Assembly: GCF_035515035.1 (NCBI RefSeq)
Contig: NZ_DATJCA010000068.1
Location: 34,248 to 98,247 of the forward strand
DNA: 64,000 nucleotides
Direction of reading: 5' to 3'
From: Gelidibacter sp035515035
Lineage (GTDB): Bacteria; Bacteroidota; Bacteroidia; Flavobacteriales; Flavobacteriaceae
Position numbers and translations under genes: made by a program. How positions within the stretch are numbered: the first letter of the stretch is position 1; each line of letters begins with the position of its first letter. This document shows positions 51,822 to 62,239 of the stretch, piece after piece. Under the pieces are notes generated by a model. It saw only the letters and a program-made list of their open reading frames with translations. It had not been told where the DNA came from and did no database searches.

Positions 51822-54800
51822 TTAAAATTGTAAGTTAAGTCCAAGCATAAATTTACGCGTGGTCGGATATACTGCAGGACCTGTTGATCCCATTACAGCT
51901 CCATCAATTGCTGGAATTTCTGGATCTACTCCTGAGTATTTGGTGATGGTGAATAAATTCTCTCCGGATAAGGAGATGCGTAAGTTATCCACCTTAAACT
52001 GGCTTAAGTCAATATTATAACCTAAAGTCAAGGAACGTAACTTTAAAAAATCGTTGTTTTCTAAATAACGCGTGGATGTTGCATTTCCCTTATCCTGGTT
52101 ATTATACCTCGCTACAGGGTGCGTTGCAATGTCACCTGGCTTTTCCCAACGGCTCCATTCTGGTCTCAAACGCATTTGGTTACGGTCTGTATAAGTTCCG
52201 TCCGAGTCGTATTCCTGTCTTGAATAGTTATATATTTTACCGCCTAGAGCATAACCGAATACAGCGTTAAAATCAAATCTCTTATAATTCAATGCTGTAG
52301 AAAAACCTCCAAAAATATCAGGAGATACTTTACCTGTTTTCTCAAATGTTGCTTGTGAGTAATTAGAAGTGGTTTCACGAGACAATTCATTTCCGTCGGC
52401 ATCTCTTTCTACCTTGTACCACAATGGCAATCCGTCTTCAGGATTTACGCCAGCCCATTCTTTTAAGTAATAGGTATCCACTGGGCGACCTGGCTCCAAC
52501 ATGCGTTGTGCCGAACCGGCAATTCCCAGACCATCGCCAACTATAATAGGTCGAACCACGTAGTCACCATTGGCATTTTTTGTTTTGTAGAGTTTAGTCA
52601 ACTTATTAGAGTTATGGCCTAAGTTCAAATCCAAACTCCAGGTTAAGTCCTGATTGCGGATGATATCGCCACCAATGGAAACCTCAATCCCTTTATTTTC
52701 CATTTCCCCAATATTCTGCCAAATGCTCGTCACACCTGTCAACCCACTAATTGGAACTCGGTAAAGGATATTGTCAGTATTTTTCTCATATAAGTCCACC
52801 GTTAATCTTGCTCGGTTGTTCCATATACTTGCATCAATCCCTATACCACTGGTATAAGTCTTTTCCCAAGTCAAATCTTTATTTCCAATTTGACTGATCA
52901 ATGCTCCAGGATTCTGGTTGTAGCTCGCGCCACCTGACACAGCATATAAATCATATTGTGGATACAATGCACTTGGCCGGTTTCCTACCGAACCGTAGGA
53001 TGCGCGAATTTTTAAATTATCCACCCAGTCTGCTTTAAACCACTCTTCATGGTTGATGTTCCATCCACCACTTACCGAGAAGAAATTTCCATACTTGGCA
53101 TTATCACCAAAGTTGGAAGCCCCATCTCTACGGAAAGAAACCTGACCCATATATTTATTGTCATAGGCATAATTAGCATTGAAGAAAACGGATTGGACAG
53201 CCCATTCGTTAATCCCCCCTTTTGTACGCTCTGGGACCGCAACAACGTCTAATACTTCAAAACCTGGGATAAATCCGGTACCTGCCGCATCTAAAGATTC
53301 CGAACGGTAATCATTAAATTCATAAGCGAGCAAAGCATTTACATCGTGTTTCCCCCAACTTTTATTAAGTTTTAAAAGTTGACTGGTAAACATTCGGGTG
53401 TAATCTGATCGATACTCTGAAATACGACCACCTACACTTTCACCGCCACTAGAACGAGGATCTGTATAACCATTTGACTTATAGGTATTGTAACGTACGT
53501 TGTTGATAGATGAGAAGGTCAACCAATCCGTCAACCTAACGTCGAAATCCATATTCCCCATAAACTCATAGTTTTTGTTAGCACCATGATTCCACTGAAG
53601 ATCGTAGAGGTAATTGGTGCTGGCACTATTTACCCAACTGCTGGAACGATGTCCAACTAAACTTCCATCTTCATTATAAGGGCTATCCCATGGCAAATTA
53701 GAATACATGGCCGTTGTAGAATACTGACGATCATCCACATCACGCATAGATCCTGAGATTGCCGGCTTTATTGTCAACCAATCCAACGGTTTATATTCCG
53801 TTTTAAAACGGAAATTGTAACGTTTGTAGTCATAACCTTTAACAGCTCCTTCTTCATCGTATAAACCAAGAGACATATAAGAACGTAGGGTTTCAGTACC
53901 TCCCTGAATAGAAACGTTATAGGTACGTGTCAAACCAGTCTTAGTGGCTAAATCCCACCAATCAAAATTGCTGTTACGCAGATCAGCATTCCAACGTGGA
54001 AATGAAATTTGACTGGCATTAGAAAACGAGGAGTAATAATCATATAATTCCGCCCCATTCATCATGTTTGTGTTCCCGTTATTTAGGGTGCTAATACCCA
54101 CTTTGGTAGAAAAATTAACCGAAGTTTTTCCAATTTTAGCTCTTTTTGTCGTCACCACGATAACACCATTAGCGCCCTGAGATCCATAAATGGAGGTGGA
54201 AGCAGCATCTTTAAGAATCGTCATGGTCTCGATATCATCTGGGTTCAGTTCCCCTGCGCTAGATCCTACAATGACACCGTCAATCACCCAAAGTGGGCTC
54301 GTTGTACCACTTAAGGTAGCTTGACCACGAATAACAACCGCACCTCTTGATCCAGGCTGTCCTGACCCCGAAGCGACATAAACACCAGGCGCTTTTCCAT
54401 TAAGCATGTTTTCTACGGATGGCGTTGTAACGTCCCTAAGGTCATCTCCCGTAACCGTATTCAATGCGCCGGTTAAACTCTCTCTTTTTTGTGTACTATA
54501 TCCAACAACAACCACCTCATCCAAACTGGCGATATCTTCCTGCATGCTAATGCTTATGGATGTCCTGCCATTTACTTTAACCTCTTGCGTCACAAATCCC
54601 ATAAAAGACACAACCAAAGTCGCATCGCTAGTGACATTTATAGAAAAATTTCCATCAAAATCAGACACCGTCCCATTGGTAGTACCTTTTTCTAAAACAG
54701 TTGCTCCTGGAACAGAAACCCCAGTACTGGCTTCAGTTATCGTACCTCTTACCTCAATTTTAGATTGCTGCGCGTAAGCAGATCCAACAAATAAGGATAA

Positions 54801-54827
54801 GAATAAGACTAATAATAGTTTCTTCAT
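51822..54827 (-). CDS. SusC-like TonB-dependent receptor of the second locus
   Basis: A 1001-residue outer-membrane receptor. Signal peptide ends near GSAYAQ (residue 20). Carboxypeptidase-regulatory-like domain about 24-100 (VRGTITEASTGVSVPGATVLE), then the TonB-box region LDEVVVVGYST, the plug with GVYVASGSGQPGSRGAVVIRG, and the barrel ending LNLQF. It pairs with the SusD encoded 11 bases downstream. It lies 28 bases after the GH109-like gene, so the four genes from 56214 to 48618 form one probable operon. Confidence 0.95.
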   Translation of the reverse strand: MKKLLLVLFLSLFVGSAYAQQSKIEVRGTITEASTGVSVPGATVLEKGTTNGTVSDFDGNFSINVTSDATLVVSFMGFVTQEVKVNGRTSISISMQEDIASLDEVVVVGYSTQKRESLTGALNTVTGDDLRDVTTPSVENMLNGKAPGVYVASGSGQPGSRGAVVIRGQATLSGTTSPLWVIDGVIVGSSAGELNPDDIETMTILKDAASTSIYGSQGANGVIVVTTKRAKIGKTSVNFSTKVGISTLNNGNTNMMNGAELYDYYSSFSNASQISFPRWNADLRNSNFDWWDLATKTGLTRTYNVSIQGGTETLRSYMSLGLYDEEGAVKGYDYKRYNFRFKTEYKPLDWLTIKPAISGSMRDVDDRQYSTTAMYSNLPWDSPYNEDGSLVGHRSSSWVNSASTNYLYDLQWNHGANKNYEFMGNMDFDVRLTDWLTFSSINNVRYNTYKSNGYTDPRSSGGESVGGRISEYRSDYTRMFTSQLLKLNKSWGKHDVNALLAYEFNDYRSESLDAAGTGFIPGFEVLDVVAVPERTKGGINEWAVQSVFFNANYAYDNKYMGQVSFRRDGASNFGDNAKYGNFFSVSGGWNINHEEWFKADWVDNLKIRASYGSVGNRPSALYPQYDLYAVSGGASYNQNPGALISQIGNKDLTWEKTYTSGIGIDASIWNNRARLTVDLYEKNTDNILYRVPISGLTGVTSIWQNIGEMENKGIEVSIGGDIIRNQDLTWSLDLNLGHNSNKLTKLYKTKNANGDYVVRPIIVGDGLGIAGSAQRMLEPGRPVDTYYLKEWAGVNPEDGLPLWYKVERDADGNELSRETTSNYSQATFEKTGKVSPDIFGGFSTALNYKRFDFNAVFGYALGGKIYNYSRQEYDSDGTYTDRNQMRLRPEWSRWEKPGDIATHPVARYNNQDKGNATSTRYLENNDFLKLRSLTLGYNIDLSQFKVDNLRISLSGENLFTITKYSGVDPEIPAIDGAVMGSTGPAVYPTTRKFMLGLNLQF

Positions 54828-54855
54828 AAGTTTTATTTTAAGTTTATTTTAAGTT

Positions 54856-56214
54856 TTAATAGGTATCCTTGATCCAATTGTAAGGCTTACGTTTTACCCA
54901 CATCCCTCTTGTAAAATCCGGGATTTCCTGAGGTGCACCGTTATTTTCAATAGAAGCCTCTGAAAGCGGGGTAATTGCACTCCATGCCGCTGCATCATAA
55001 GCATCCATTGGAGGTGCTATCTTTTCTTTGGCAGATTCTATAAACGAATTCATTACAAAAAAGTCCATTCCCCCATGACCAGCGCCAGTAGCGAGCTCGC
55101 CATATTTTTTCCATAAAGGATGGTCATATTTTTTAAGCCATTCATCGGCATCATCCCATCGGTGTGGTTTTGATTGGCCTTCGATATAAATTCTTTTTCC
55201 ATCATCTTCCCATAAGCCATTGGCGCCTTGGACTCTAAACCCTAAGGAATAAGGTCTTGGCAAATTAACGTCGTGTGTGATGATGATGGTTTCACCATTG
55301 GTGGTTTCTACTGTTGTGGTAATCACATCACCTTGTTTGAATTTCAATTTAGCGTTGGGATGGTCCTTGCCACCGTTGACAACAATATAATTATGTAATC
55401 CGATTCCTTTGGAGGCATTTGATGTTAGGGACATCAAACGATTTCCCCTGTTGATATCACACATAACTGCAATAGGCCCTAAACCATGCGTTGGATAGAC
55501 ATCGGCATTTCTTAATAATGAATGTTGGGTGCGCCATTTGGATTCAGAAATACCTTTATCACCAAATTCAACACCTTTGCCGTAAGCTGTTTTACCGTCG
55601 TTGAACTTTACACCACGTAAATCGTGCTGATACCCACATCTAAAATGGACCAATTCACCAAAGACATCCTTTTTCACCATATTCAATACCGCAAGAACAT
55701 CTCTACGGTAATTCACATTTTCCAGGATCATTAAATGGGATCCTGTTGCTTCGTGAGTGTTTACTAAGTCCCAGCATTCCTCCAAAGTATTTGCAGCAGA
55801 AACTTCTAAGCCGGTGTATTTTCCAGCCCTCATAGAATCAACAGCCATTCGGGTATGCCACAACCAGGGTGTAGAAATTACAACTGCATCAACTTCCTTT
55901 AAGTTCAATAAATTCAGATAATCTTGATCATTTTTACTGAAAACCTGTGGTTTTGCAAATCCTGCATCCTTGATCATTTTCAATGCCACTTCAATCCGGG
56001 CAGGATCCACATCACAGATGGCAGTTATTTCTGTATCTTTTCTGAGCAATGCATTGTTTAAATGATTCACCCCTCTTAGTCCAACGCCTATAAATGCCAT
56101 TTTTAATTTTTGGTCGGCGGAACCCAACATCGCACCAAAGGACATATTGGGAAGCATCATTAAACCCGCACCAGCCAATACTGTTTTTTTGACAAAATCT
56201 CTTCTTGAACTCAT
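54856..56214 (-). CDS. GH109-like Gfo/Idh/MocA oxidoreductase, Tat-exported
   Basis: A 452-residue protein with a twin-arginine signal, MSSRRDFVKKTVLAGAGLMM. The NAD-binding Rossmann motif is GVGLRG (43-48) with ICDVDPAR after the second strand. The block VVISTPWLWHTRMAVDSM, then LEECWDLV and GELVHFRCGYQHDLRGVKF, closely follows GH109 (NAD-dependent alpha-N-acetylgalactosaminidase type). The Tat signal fits export of a protein folded with NAD. Activity could be glycosidase or another sugar redox step, since relatives differ. First gene of the operon, divergent from the hybrid two-component regulator at 56502. Confidence 0.87.
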   Translation of the reverse strand: MSSRRDFVKKTVLAGAGLMMLPNMSFGAMLGSADQKLKMAFIGVGLRGVNHLNNALLRKDTEITAICDVDPARIEVALKMIKDAGFAKPQVFSKNDQDYLNLLNLKEVDAVVISTPWLWHTRMAVDSMRAGKYTGLEVSAANTLEECWDLVNTHEATGSHLMILENVNYRRDVLAVLNMVKKDVFGELVHFRCGYQHDLRGVKFNDGKTAYGKGVEFGDKGISESKWRTQHSLLRNADVYPTHGLGPIAVMCDINRGNRLMSLTSNASKGIGLHNYIVVNGGKDHPNAKLKFKQGDVITTTVETTNGETIIITHDVNLPRPYSLGFRVQGANGLWEDDGKRIYIEGQSKPHRWDDADEWLKKYDHPLWKKYGELATGAGHGGMDFFVMNSFIESAKEKIAPPMDAYDAAAWSAITPLSEASIENNGAPQEIPDFTRGMWVKRKPYNWIKDTY

Positions 56215-56501
56215 ATTATAAAATCGTTAATGTTTCGTTAAATAATCTAGTCTCAAATTTGAAATTAAAGTTCTTTAATGTGGTAGATATTTTAGTCGAT
56301 TGGGGAGAATATGAGTCGGATGATGAAATTATCCCCCTATTTGACGAAATAATCGCTTATGCTCAATTAATCCATTCGCTACAAGGCCCCCTTACATTTA
56401 TATTATTAATATATTTACCATAATTAATCAGTTTACTCTAGTAGTTCTCCTACTATTTATACACTTCAAAGAAACAGCCCTACAAATTCAAGAATTATCT
56501 C

Positions 56502-58526
56502 ATGCACAGTTTGAAGCCTTATCTTTTAACCTTCTGTATATGTATAGCGCTGGTTACAGCTGCACTTGGGCAGCACCATGTTAATTTCACACATTTAGCG
56601 CCTTCTTCAGATAATAGAGCGATTACGGTTACAAAAACCATACAGGATGCTTCTGGAAATATTTGGATGGTTGATAAAGGAGACATATACATCTATGATG
56701 GTTATAACTACAGACGTATCAACAACCAAACTATTTTTCCTAATTCCCAAGATTATGTACCCATAAAAGATATTCTGATTGATGATTTCAAAAACATCTG
56801 GGTGATATCGGCCATAGGTTCATTAACCCAATACAATCCGGAGAAAGGAATTTTTGAGGATTTAACGCCACTAATAAACAATGAGAAAATAGGCGCAATC
56901 ACTTCAAAGAATAAAGCAATTTGGTTAGCTACAACCAAAGGCAGTATATACACCTATGCCAACGCTAAAACGGATAGCATTACTACTTTTCCTGGTTTGG
57001 GAAGCAATTCAAAAATCGTTGTGGATATTGCCATAGGACAACATAAGGACATTTTTTTAAGCACAGGGGATGGCAACGTTATGATCTATTCCATCCCGTC
57101 CAAAAAACAAGAATTTCTGAAAGCACCTTTTAATAATTACCCTGAAAGCCTAAGGTTATTGGCGGATAGTTACAATAGACTATGGATTGGCACGGAAACA
57201 AGGGGTCTTTTTTTATATGACATCACTAATAAAGAATTTATTCAAGATTCATTTTTTAAAGGAAATACACACAATATTAAAAATGAGTTAATCCTAAATC
57301 TTTTTGCGGATACTCGTGGTTTTTTATGGGCAGGAACAGACGGTGGTGGTATATATAAGATAAATTTAACAACGGGAGATGTTCTTTTATTCACCAAACA
57401 AGTGAATAGCGAGACTTCTTTAAGTAGTAATACCATTTTACATATTAATGAGGACAATCACCAAAACATCTGGATCACACCCAATTACGGCAATTTGAAT
57501 ATCCTACCCAACGCAGATAATAATATCAATTATCACGAAGGATCGGAAAATCGTGTGCCCAGTAGAATATTGAGCATATACAAGGGTTCAGATGATGTTT
57601 TATGGGCAGGCACCGATGGTTCCGGCTTAACCAGAATTACTTTCAATGCCGATGACAGTACTACTGAAAAACAGTTTTTTCATGATTTTACTACCAATAA
57701 AGGATTTTACGTTCAGAGCATAGCTGAGGACAACAAAGGTAATATCTGGATTGGCACCTACAAAAATGGCCTTTGGTTCTATGATTCCAAGAAAAGTGAA
57801 TTTCGTAAAATCCCCGTGTTGAACAGCAAGAATCAAAAAGCAACTGATGTTAGGACCATCTACAAGGATAGCAAAGGACGCGTTTGGGTGGGATCCAACA
57901 CTAGCCTGAACATCTATTCTGACAATTTGGAACTTCTGGCATCCTTTGAAAACAATGTGAACGGCTTAAAAGGAACCATTGTTGAAAGTATTATTGAAAC
58001 GCAAAACGGCAGTTTATGGCTCGGTATTTATGAAGGTAGCTTATTTCAATTTAACGAGAATCACACTCAGTTAAATGCGTCTACTTTTTTGGACTTTTCC
58101 ATCTTGAACGACCAATTGGACAGGATTAAGAGTGTCAAATCCATTTCAGAAGGCACCTATAACAGCTTATGGCTAATAAATGATTCCGGCAAATTATTAA
58201 AGTACGATATCAAAAAGAATATATATACTTCATTTGAGGATTTAAAGACCATTTCAAATAGAACGCTAGCCGCGGTAATCAATTCTGGAAATGACAATTT
58301 ATGGATAAGCTCCAACAACGGTATTGTGAATTTCGATACTAGAGGTTCCATCATAAAAACCTATTTTATCACTGACGGACTACAAGATAATATGTTTTTG
58401 TCAAGAAGTGCCTTTAAGGATTATAATGGGGTCTTATATTTTGGCGGATCGAAAGGTTTCAATTATTTCTATCCCAAAGATTTACACAAAAAAGAGTCAC
58501 GCCCAACCTTCAAATTAACACCATAG
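56502..58526 (+). pseudogene. Hybrid two-component regulator, sensor half (frameshifted)
   Basis: The N-terminal 674 codons of a hybrid two-component system protein. Signal peptide to about residue 23 (VTAALGQ), then a two-bladed array of Reg_prop beta-propeller repeats with NIWMVDKGDI, RLWIGTETRGLF, FLWAGTDGGGIY, VLWAGTDGSGL, NIWIGTYKNGLW and RVWVGSNT. It ends in YFGGSKGFNYFYPKDL, the normal junction to the Y_Y_Y domain, then runs out of frame at TAG 58524-58526. The rest of the protein continues from about 58494 in the -1 frame. Periplasmic ligand sensing for the adjacent glycan locus is the expected role. Confidence 0.88.
58488..58493 (+). other. A6 run at the apparent frameshift
   Basis: Six A residues lie just where the two halves of the regulator stop matching one frame. 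One extra A gives ...DLHKKRVTPNLQINTIEVLNQ and rejoins the second half with no stop, yielding about 1362 residues, a normal size for the family. The frame of the run does not match a canonical slippery heptamer. Confidence 0.75.
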
Positions 58527-58555
58527 AAGTTCTGAACCAACCCGCAGAAGTTTTA

Positions 58556-60589
58556 TTGCCAGAACAAATAGACAGTGGCATTGTCAATGTCAAGGTCTTA
58601 CATCTAAAACATAACCAATCTTCATTTTCATTTCGTTTTGCTGCTTTGGACAATATCTTATATCCAAAATATTTTTATGCCTATCGATTAAAAGGCTTTG
58701 ACGACGATTGGATCTACAGTCATTTGGACCGTTCTGCCACTTACACCAATATCCCGGCGGGCAATTACACTTTTGAAGTTAAGACAGGCACAAGAGACGA
58801 CGTTTGGGATATCCCTGCCAAAAGTATCAACATCTCCATTGAACAACCCTTTTGGAACAAACCCGTTGCCTGGATTTTATACATCGGCGTTCTCGGATTA
58901 GTGGTTTACGGTGTCAGACGTTGGTATGCCTTAAAAAAGAAGTTGTTAACCGAAAAAATCCGTCATCAAAATCAGAATGAACTTCATGAATTAAAAATGA
59001 ACTTTTTCGCAAAGATGTCCCATGAAATCCAAACGCCTTTAACCCTAATTTTAGGACCGCTTGATGACATGATTCGGAAAGCAGAAAAAAATGGAAATCT
59101 CCTTTTAAAACAGCGATTGGAAATCATCGGTTATAATAGCAGACGACTTTCTAAAATTGCCTACGAATTGACCTTGGTCAGAAATAAGGAATTGGATAGA
59201 CTTCGATTGAATGTCACAAAAAATAACCTCTATAAAAAGATTGACAACATTGCCCAATCGTTCCATGAATTAGCAAGAAAAAAGCATATCGACTTTGCGG
59301 TTAACTGTCCAAAAAATCTAACAGCAGCATGGTATGACAAAGAAAAAGTAGAACATATCATCTATAATCTACTCTCCAACGCGTTTAAGTTTACGCCAAA
59401 AGAAGGGAATATTATTTTGACCGTAACGCCGATCAATTCAAAAAAGATGATCCGGTTATCTGTAACCGATTCCGGTCCCGGCGTGGCTAAGGAAGAATTG
59501 AATACAATTTTTGAACTCTTTTACCAATCCAAAATTGGAAGAAAAAAGAAAGGTATCGGGATTGGGTTGGCCCTAACTAAAGAATTGATCGATTTGCACA
59601 AAGGAAAAATTGAAGTTGAATCTTCCGCAATAACCGGCACAACATTTACCATTACGTTTCCGATCCATAAGGAAGCCTATACAGATATGGAAAGAGTGAC
59701 GTCCGATGATGAAGATGAGCCTCAAGAAATTGCCATAGAAAATGAGGTCATCCCTGAAATGCAAAACGAAAACAACGCTTTAAAAAAGACCATTCTTATT
59801 GTTGAAGACACTTTAGACTTACAACTTTTTTTGAAAGAACTTCTCCAAAACCAGTATAATATCATTTTAGCCGAAAACGGCATTGAAGGTTTTCATTATG
59901 CCAAGAGCAATATTCCAGACCTTATTTTAAGTGATATTATGATGCCAGAGCTTGATGGTATTGAAATGTGCAAACAATTAAAAGAAGAGCAGCTCACTAA
60001 ACATATTCCTATTATTTTACTGACTGCAAGAAATTCCACCCACTCAAAAATAACCGGACTGAAATCTGGCGCCATAGAATATATCAACAAGCCTTTCAAC
60101 ACCAAGGAACTGTTACTTAAAATTGAAAATATTCTTATTGCCAAAGATGATATTATCACAAAATACCGGAAAGAAGTCATTTCAAGGCCTGAAGTTCCTT
60201 TGGAAAAATCTCAGGATGAAATCTTTCTGGAAAATTTAGTGGCCAATATTAATTTGAGATTGGAGGATGCGAATTTCAAAATGGAAGAATTGGCCGCACC
60301 TTTAAACATGAGTTATTCCACAATCTATAGAAAATGTCACGCGCTAACAGGCCATAGTTTGGTAGATTTCGTAAGGATTTTACGCTTAAAAAAAGCGGCT
60401 GTTTTAATTACTAAAAACGGATTCACCGTTTCTGAAACAGCATTTATGACCGGATTTAATGATCCCAAGTATTTTTCAAAATGCTTTAAAAAACAGTTCA
60501 AAAAAAGCCCTATAAGTTTCAAGAACGAAGCCCATAAAATTGGCGTCGATGAGTATTTAAACAAACATGAAGTAGGTTCTTTTTTGTAG
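58556..60589 (+). pseudogene. Hybrid two-component regulator, kinase/response half
   Basis: The C-terminal 677 codons of the same protein; the only start in this stretch is a TTG inside the domain. Order: Y_Y_Y (about 15-90), membrane segment (104-120), HisKA with phospho-acceptor H156 (MSHEIQTPL), HATPase with N box NLLSNAFKF and G boxes DSGPG and GIGIGLAL, receiver with D460 (LSDIMMPELDG) and K512, and a C-terminal AraC-type HTH (about 560-655, NMSYSTIYRKCHAL...GFNDPKYFSKCFKK). All catalytic residues are intact, which argues that the break is recent or a sequencing artefact. Confidence 0.88.
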
Positions 60590-60601
60590 AATTATTCAAA
60601 T

Positions 60602-61030
60602 TTACCCAATTGTCAATCTATAGACATTAGTTTCCCTTTTGATAAAACCCAACTTTTGATATAAAGTATTGGCCGCAATCCTATCTGGACTAGAAGTCAA
60701 ATTGATTGTTTTAATATTTTGTTTTTTAACATAATCAATAGCAAACGCCATCAATTGTTCTCCAACACCCATACCTCTGGCTGAGTTGTCCACCACAACA
60801 TCTTCAATCCAAATTTTATCGCCCGTAGGAATTTTAGTGAACACCAAGGTCAATGTACCGAGGACTTCATTGTTCTCTTCTGCTATAAATAGTCGTGTTG
60901 AAGTCGAATTAACAATCGCCTCGAGATCCTTTTTTGATGGCAAAGGATTGTCAGGGGCGAGTTGAGGAATCAACTTGTTAAACGCATTTAAAACCTGATC
61001 TGTAACGGTGGTGAGCTTATAAATCTTCAT
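60602..61030 (-). CDS. GNAT family N-acetyltransferase
   Basis: A 142-residue stand-alone GNAT from the ATG at 61030 (MKIYKLTTV); a longer frame to 61069 lacks support. The acetyl-CoA loop is NSARGMGVGEQLMAFA (motif A, R/Q-x-x-G-x-G/A form) and the late LTSSPDRIAANTLYQKLGF is motif B. Cytoplasmic. Substrate unknown. It is convergent with the regulator gene and divergent from the glycosylase gene. Confidence 0.9.
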   Translation of the reverse strand: MKIYKLTTVTDQVLNAFNKLIPQLAPDNPLPSKKDLEAIVNSTSTRLFIAEENNEVLGTLTLVFTKIPTGDKIWIEDVVVDNSARGMGVGEQLMAFAIDYVKKQNIKTINLTSSPDRIAANTLYQKLGFIKRETNVYRLTIG

Positions 61031-61199
61031 AGTTACAAAATTAAGAATTTTTTTGCCTACTTCTTTCATTAAAAACTGAATTCAAATTGTTATGGTAAAT
61101 ATCTGACTTTACGATATTTACCCCACACATCTACACTTTATAAAATCTCCAACAGATTATCTTCAAGATTTTAATTAATTTAGACACAAATAGAAGACA

Positions 61200-61988
61200 A
61201 TGCCAGAATTACCAGAAGTAGAGGGCTATAAAGTTTATATTGACAGCACATCCCTCCATAAAAAAATCACCGCATTTGAATGTCGTGATAACCGATTGCT
61301 TAAAACGGCACCCGCAAATTTTGAAAAGCATTTGGTCAATAAAGAACTGACAGAAACAAAGCGGATTGGAAAATATCTTTTCGTAAAAACCTCAGGCGAG
61401 AAAATCCTTGTCATCCATTTTGGAATGACCGGCCGTCCCAATTATTATAAAGAAAAAGAAGACCGTCCAAAATACGGCCATATCGTACTCACTTTTGAAA
61501 ACGGCTTTCATTTTGCCTTTGAGAACAAACGCAAATTTGGTTGGTGGGATCTGATAGATTCCATTGAAGATTACAAACTAGCTCGTAACCTCAGCGATGA
61601 TGCCCGCGACTTAAGCTTAAAAGATTTCAAAGACTCGTTACGTAAACGTAAAACCTTTATCAAGGCCGTACTTATGGACCAAAGTGTCGCGGCCGGTATT
61701 GGCAATTGGATGGCTGATGACATCCTTTACCAATCAAAAACCCATCCGGAGACTAAAGTGCAAGACCTCTCGGATAAAAATATTGAGTCTATTTTTAAGG
61801 CCATGAAGAATGTTATAGAAGTGGCAATTGAAAACGACGCCCACCACCCTGATTTCCCAGAAGAATTTTTGATCCATAATAGAAAAGAAGGCGCAACCTG
61901 TTTTCACACAGGCGCTGAAATCCAAAAAATAAAAGTGGGTGGACGCTCTACCTATTTCTCGCCAGGGTGGCAAAAAATAACGGACTAG
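61200..61988 (+). CDS. Fpg/Nei-family DNA glycosylase, zincless
   Basis: A 262-residue base-excision glycosylase of the Fpg/Nei family. It begins MPELPEVEGY with the catalytic Pro2 and Glu3; the conserved Lys58 is in RIGKYLF; the H2TH block is VAAGIGNWMADDILYQSK (163-180). The C-terminal finger (233-258) keeps the hairpin shape, including R249 in VGGRSTYF, but has only one of four zinc Cys (C234), so it is a zincless finger as in NEIL1. Expected to remove oxidised bases by a beta,delta-lyase reaction. The specificity is not clear from sequence. Confidence 0.9.
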   Translation: MPELPEVEGYKVYIDSTSLHKKITAFECRDNRLLKTAPANFEKHLVNKELTETKRIGKYLFVKTSGEKILVIHFGMTGRPNYYKEKEDRPKYGHIVLTFENGFHFAFENKRKFGWWDLIDSIEDYKLARNLSDDARDLSLKDFKDSLRKRKTFIKAVLMDQSVAAGIGNWMADDILYQSKTHPETKVQDLSDKNIESIFKAMKNVIEVAIENDAHHPDFPEEFLIHNRKEGATCFHTGAEIQKIKVGGRSTYFSPGWQKITD

Positions 61989-62019
61989 ATTTTATTGAAT
62001 TCATAATTAAACGCACGAG

Positions 62020-62125
62020 GTTTTATTGGGGCGTGCCCCTAAAGGGTTGGGCTATCCGTTACAAGTCCTCGCTTCTCCTATCGGAGTCGCTGCGGGCTTT
62101 TCACTGCTATCCCTCACGCAAGATG
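62020..62125. repeat. Dispersed GC-rich intergenic repeat element
   Basis: A GC-rich block between AT-rich flanks, with GGGGCGTGCCCC (62028-62039) as a near-perfect palindrome and ending CTATCCCTCACGC (62107-62119). I recall nearly the same block, with the GGGCGTGCCCCT start and CTATCCCTCACGC end, as a high-copy element in flavobacterial intergenic regions; no second copy lies in this window. It has no protein-coding signal. It might be a mobile repeat or a structured RNA element. Confidence 0.55.
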
Positions 62126-62239
62126 GCTAGAGCATTTCAAACTAAGCTGCCAATCCACAAAATAATGACACAGATCTTTATTAAGAAATCACAAAAAAAC
62201 CATCAACATTTCAACAATAAGTGCCTATAAATACAATCG

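Noticed and set aside
56205..56423. Plus-strand 72-codon open frame before the hybrid regulator
   Set aside because: Starts inside the divergent GH109-like start region, has no domain and fills the promoter gap; unlikely to be a gene.
58485..58500. Programmed -1 frameshift signal in the hybrid regulator
   Set aside because: The A6 run is not in the canonical X-XXY-YYZ phase for the zero frame and is short for transcriptional slippage; a plain one-base deletion explains the break more simply.
61967..62230. Plus-strand open frame after fpg
   Set aside because: It is the translation of the GC-rich repeat element at 62020-62125 with AT-rich ends; no coding pattern.
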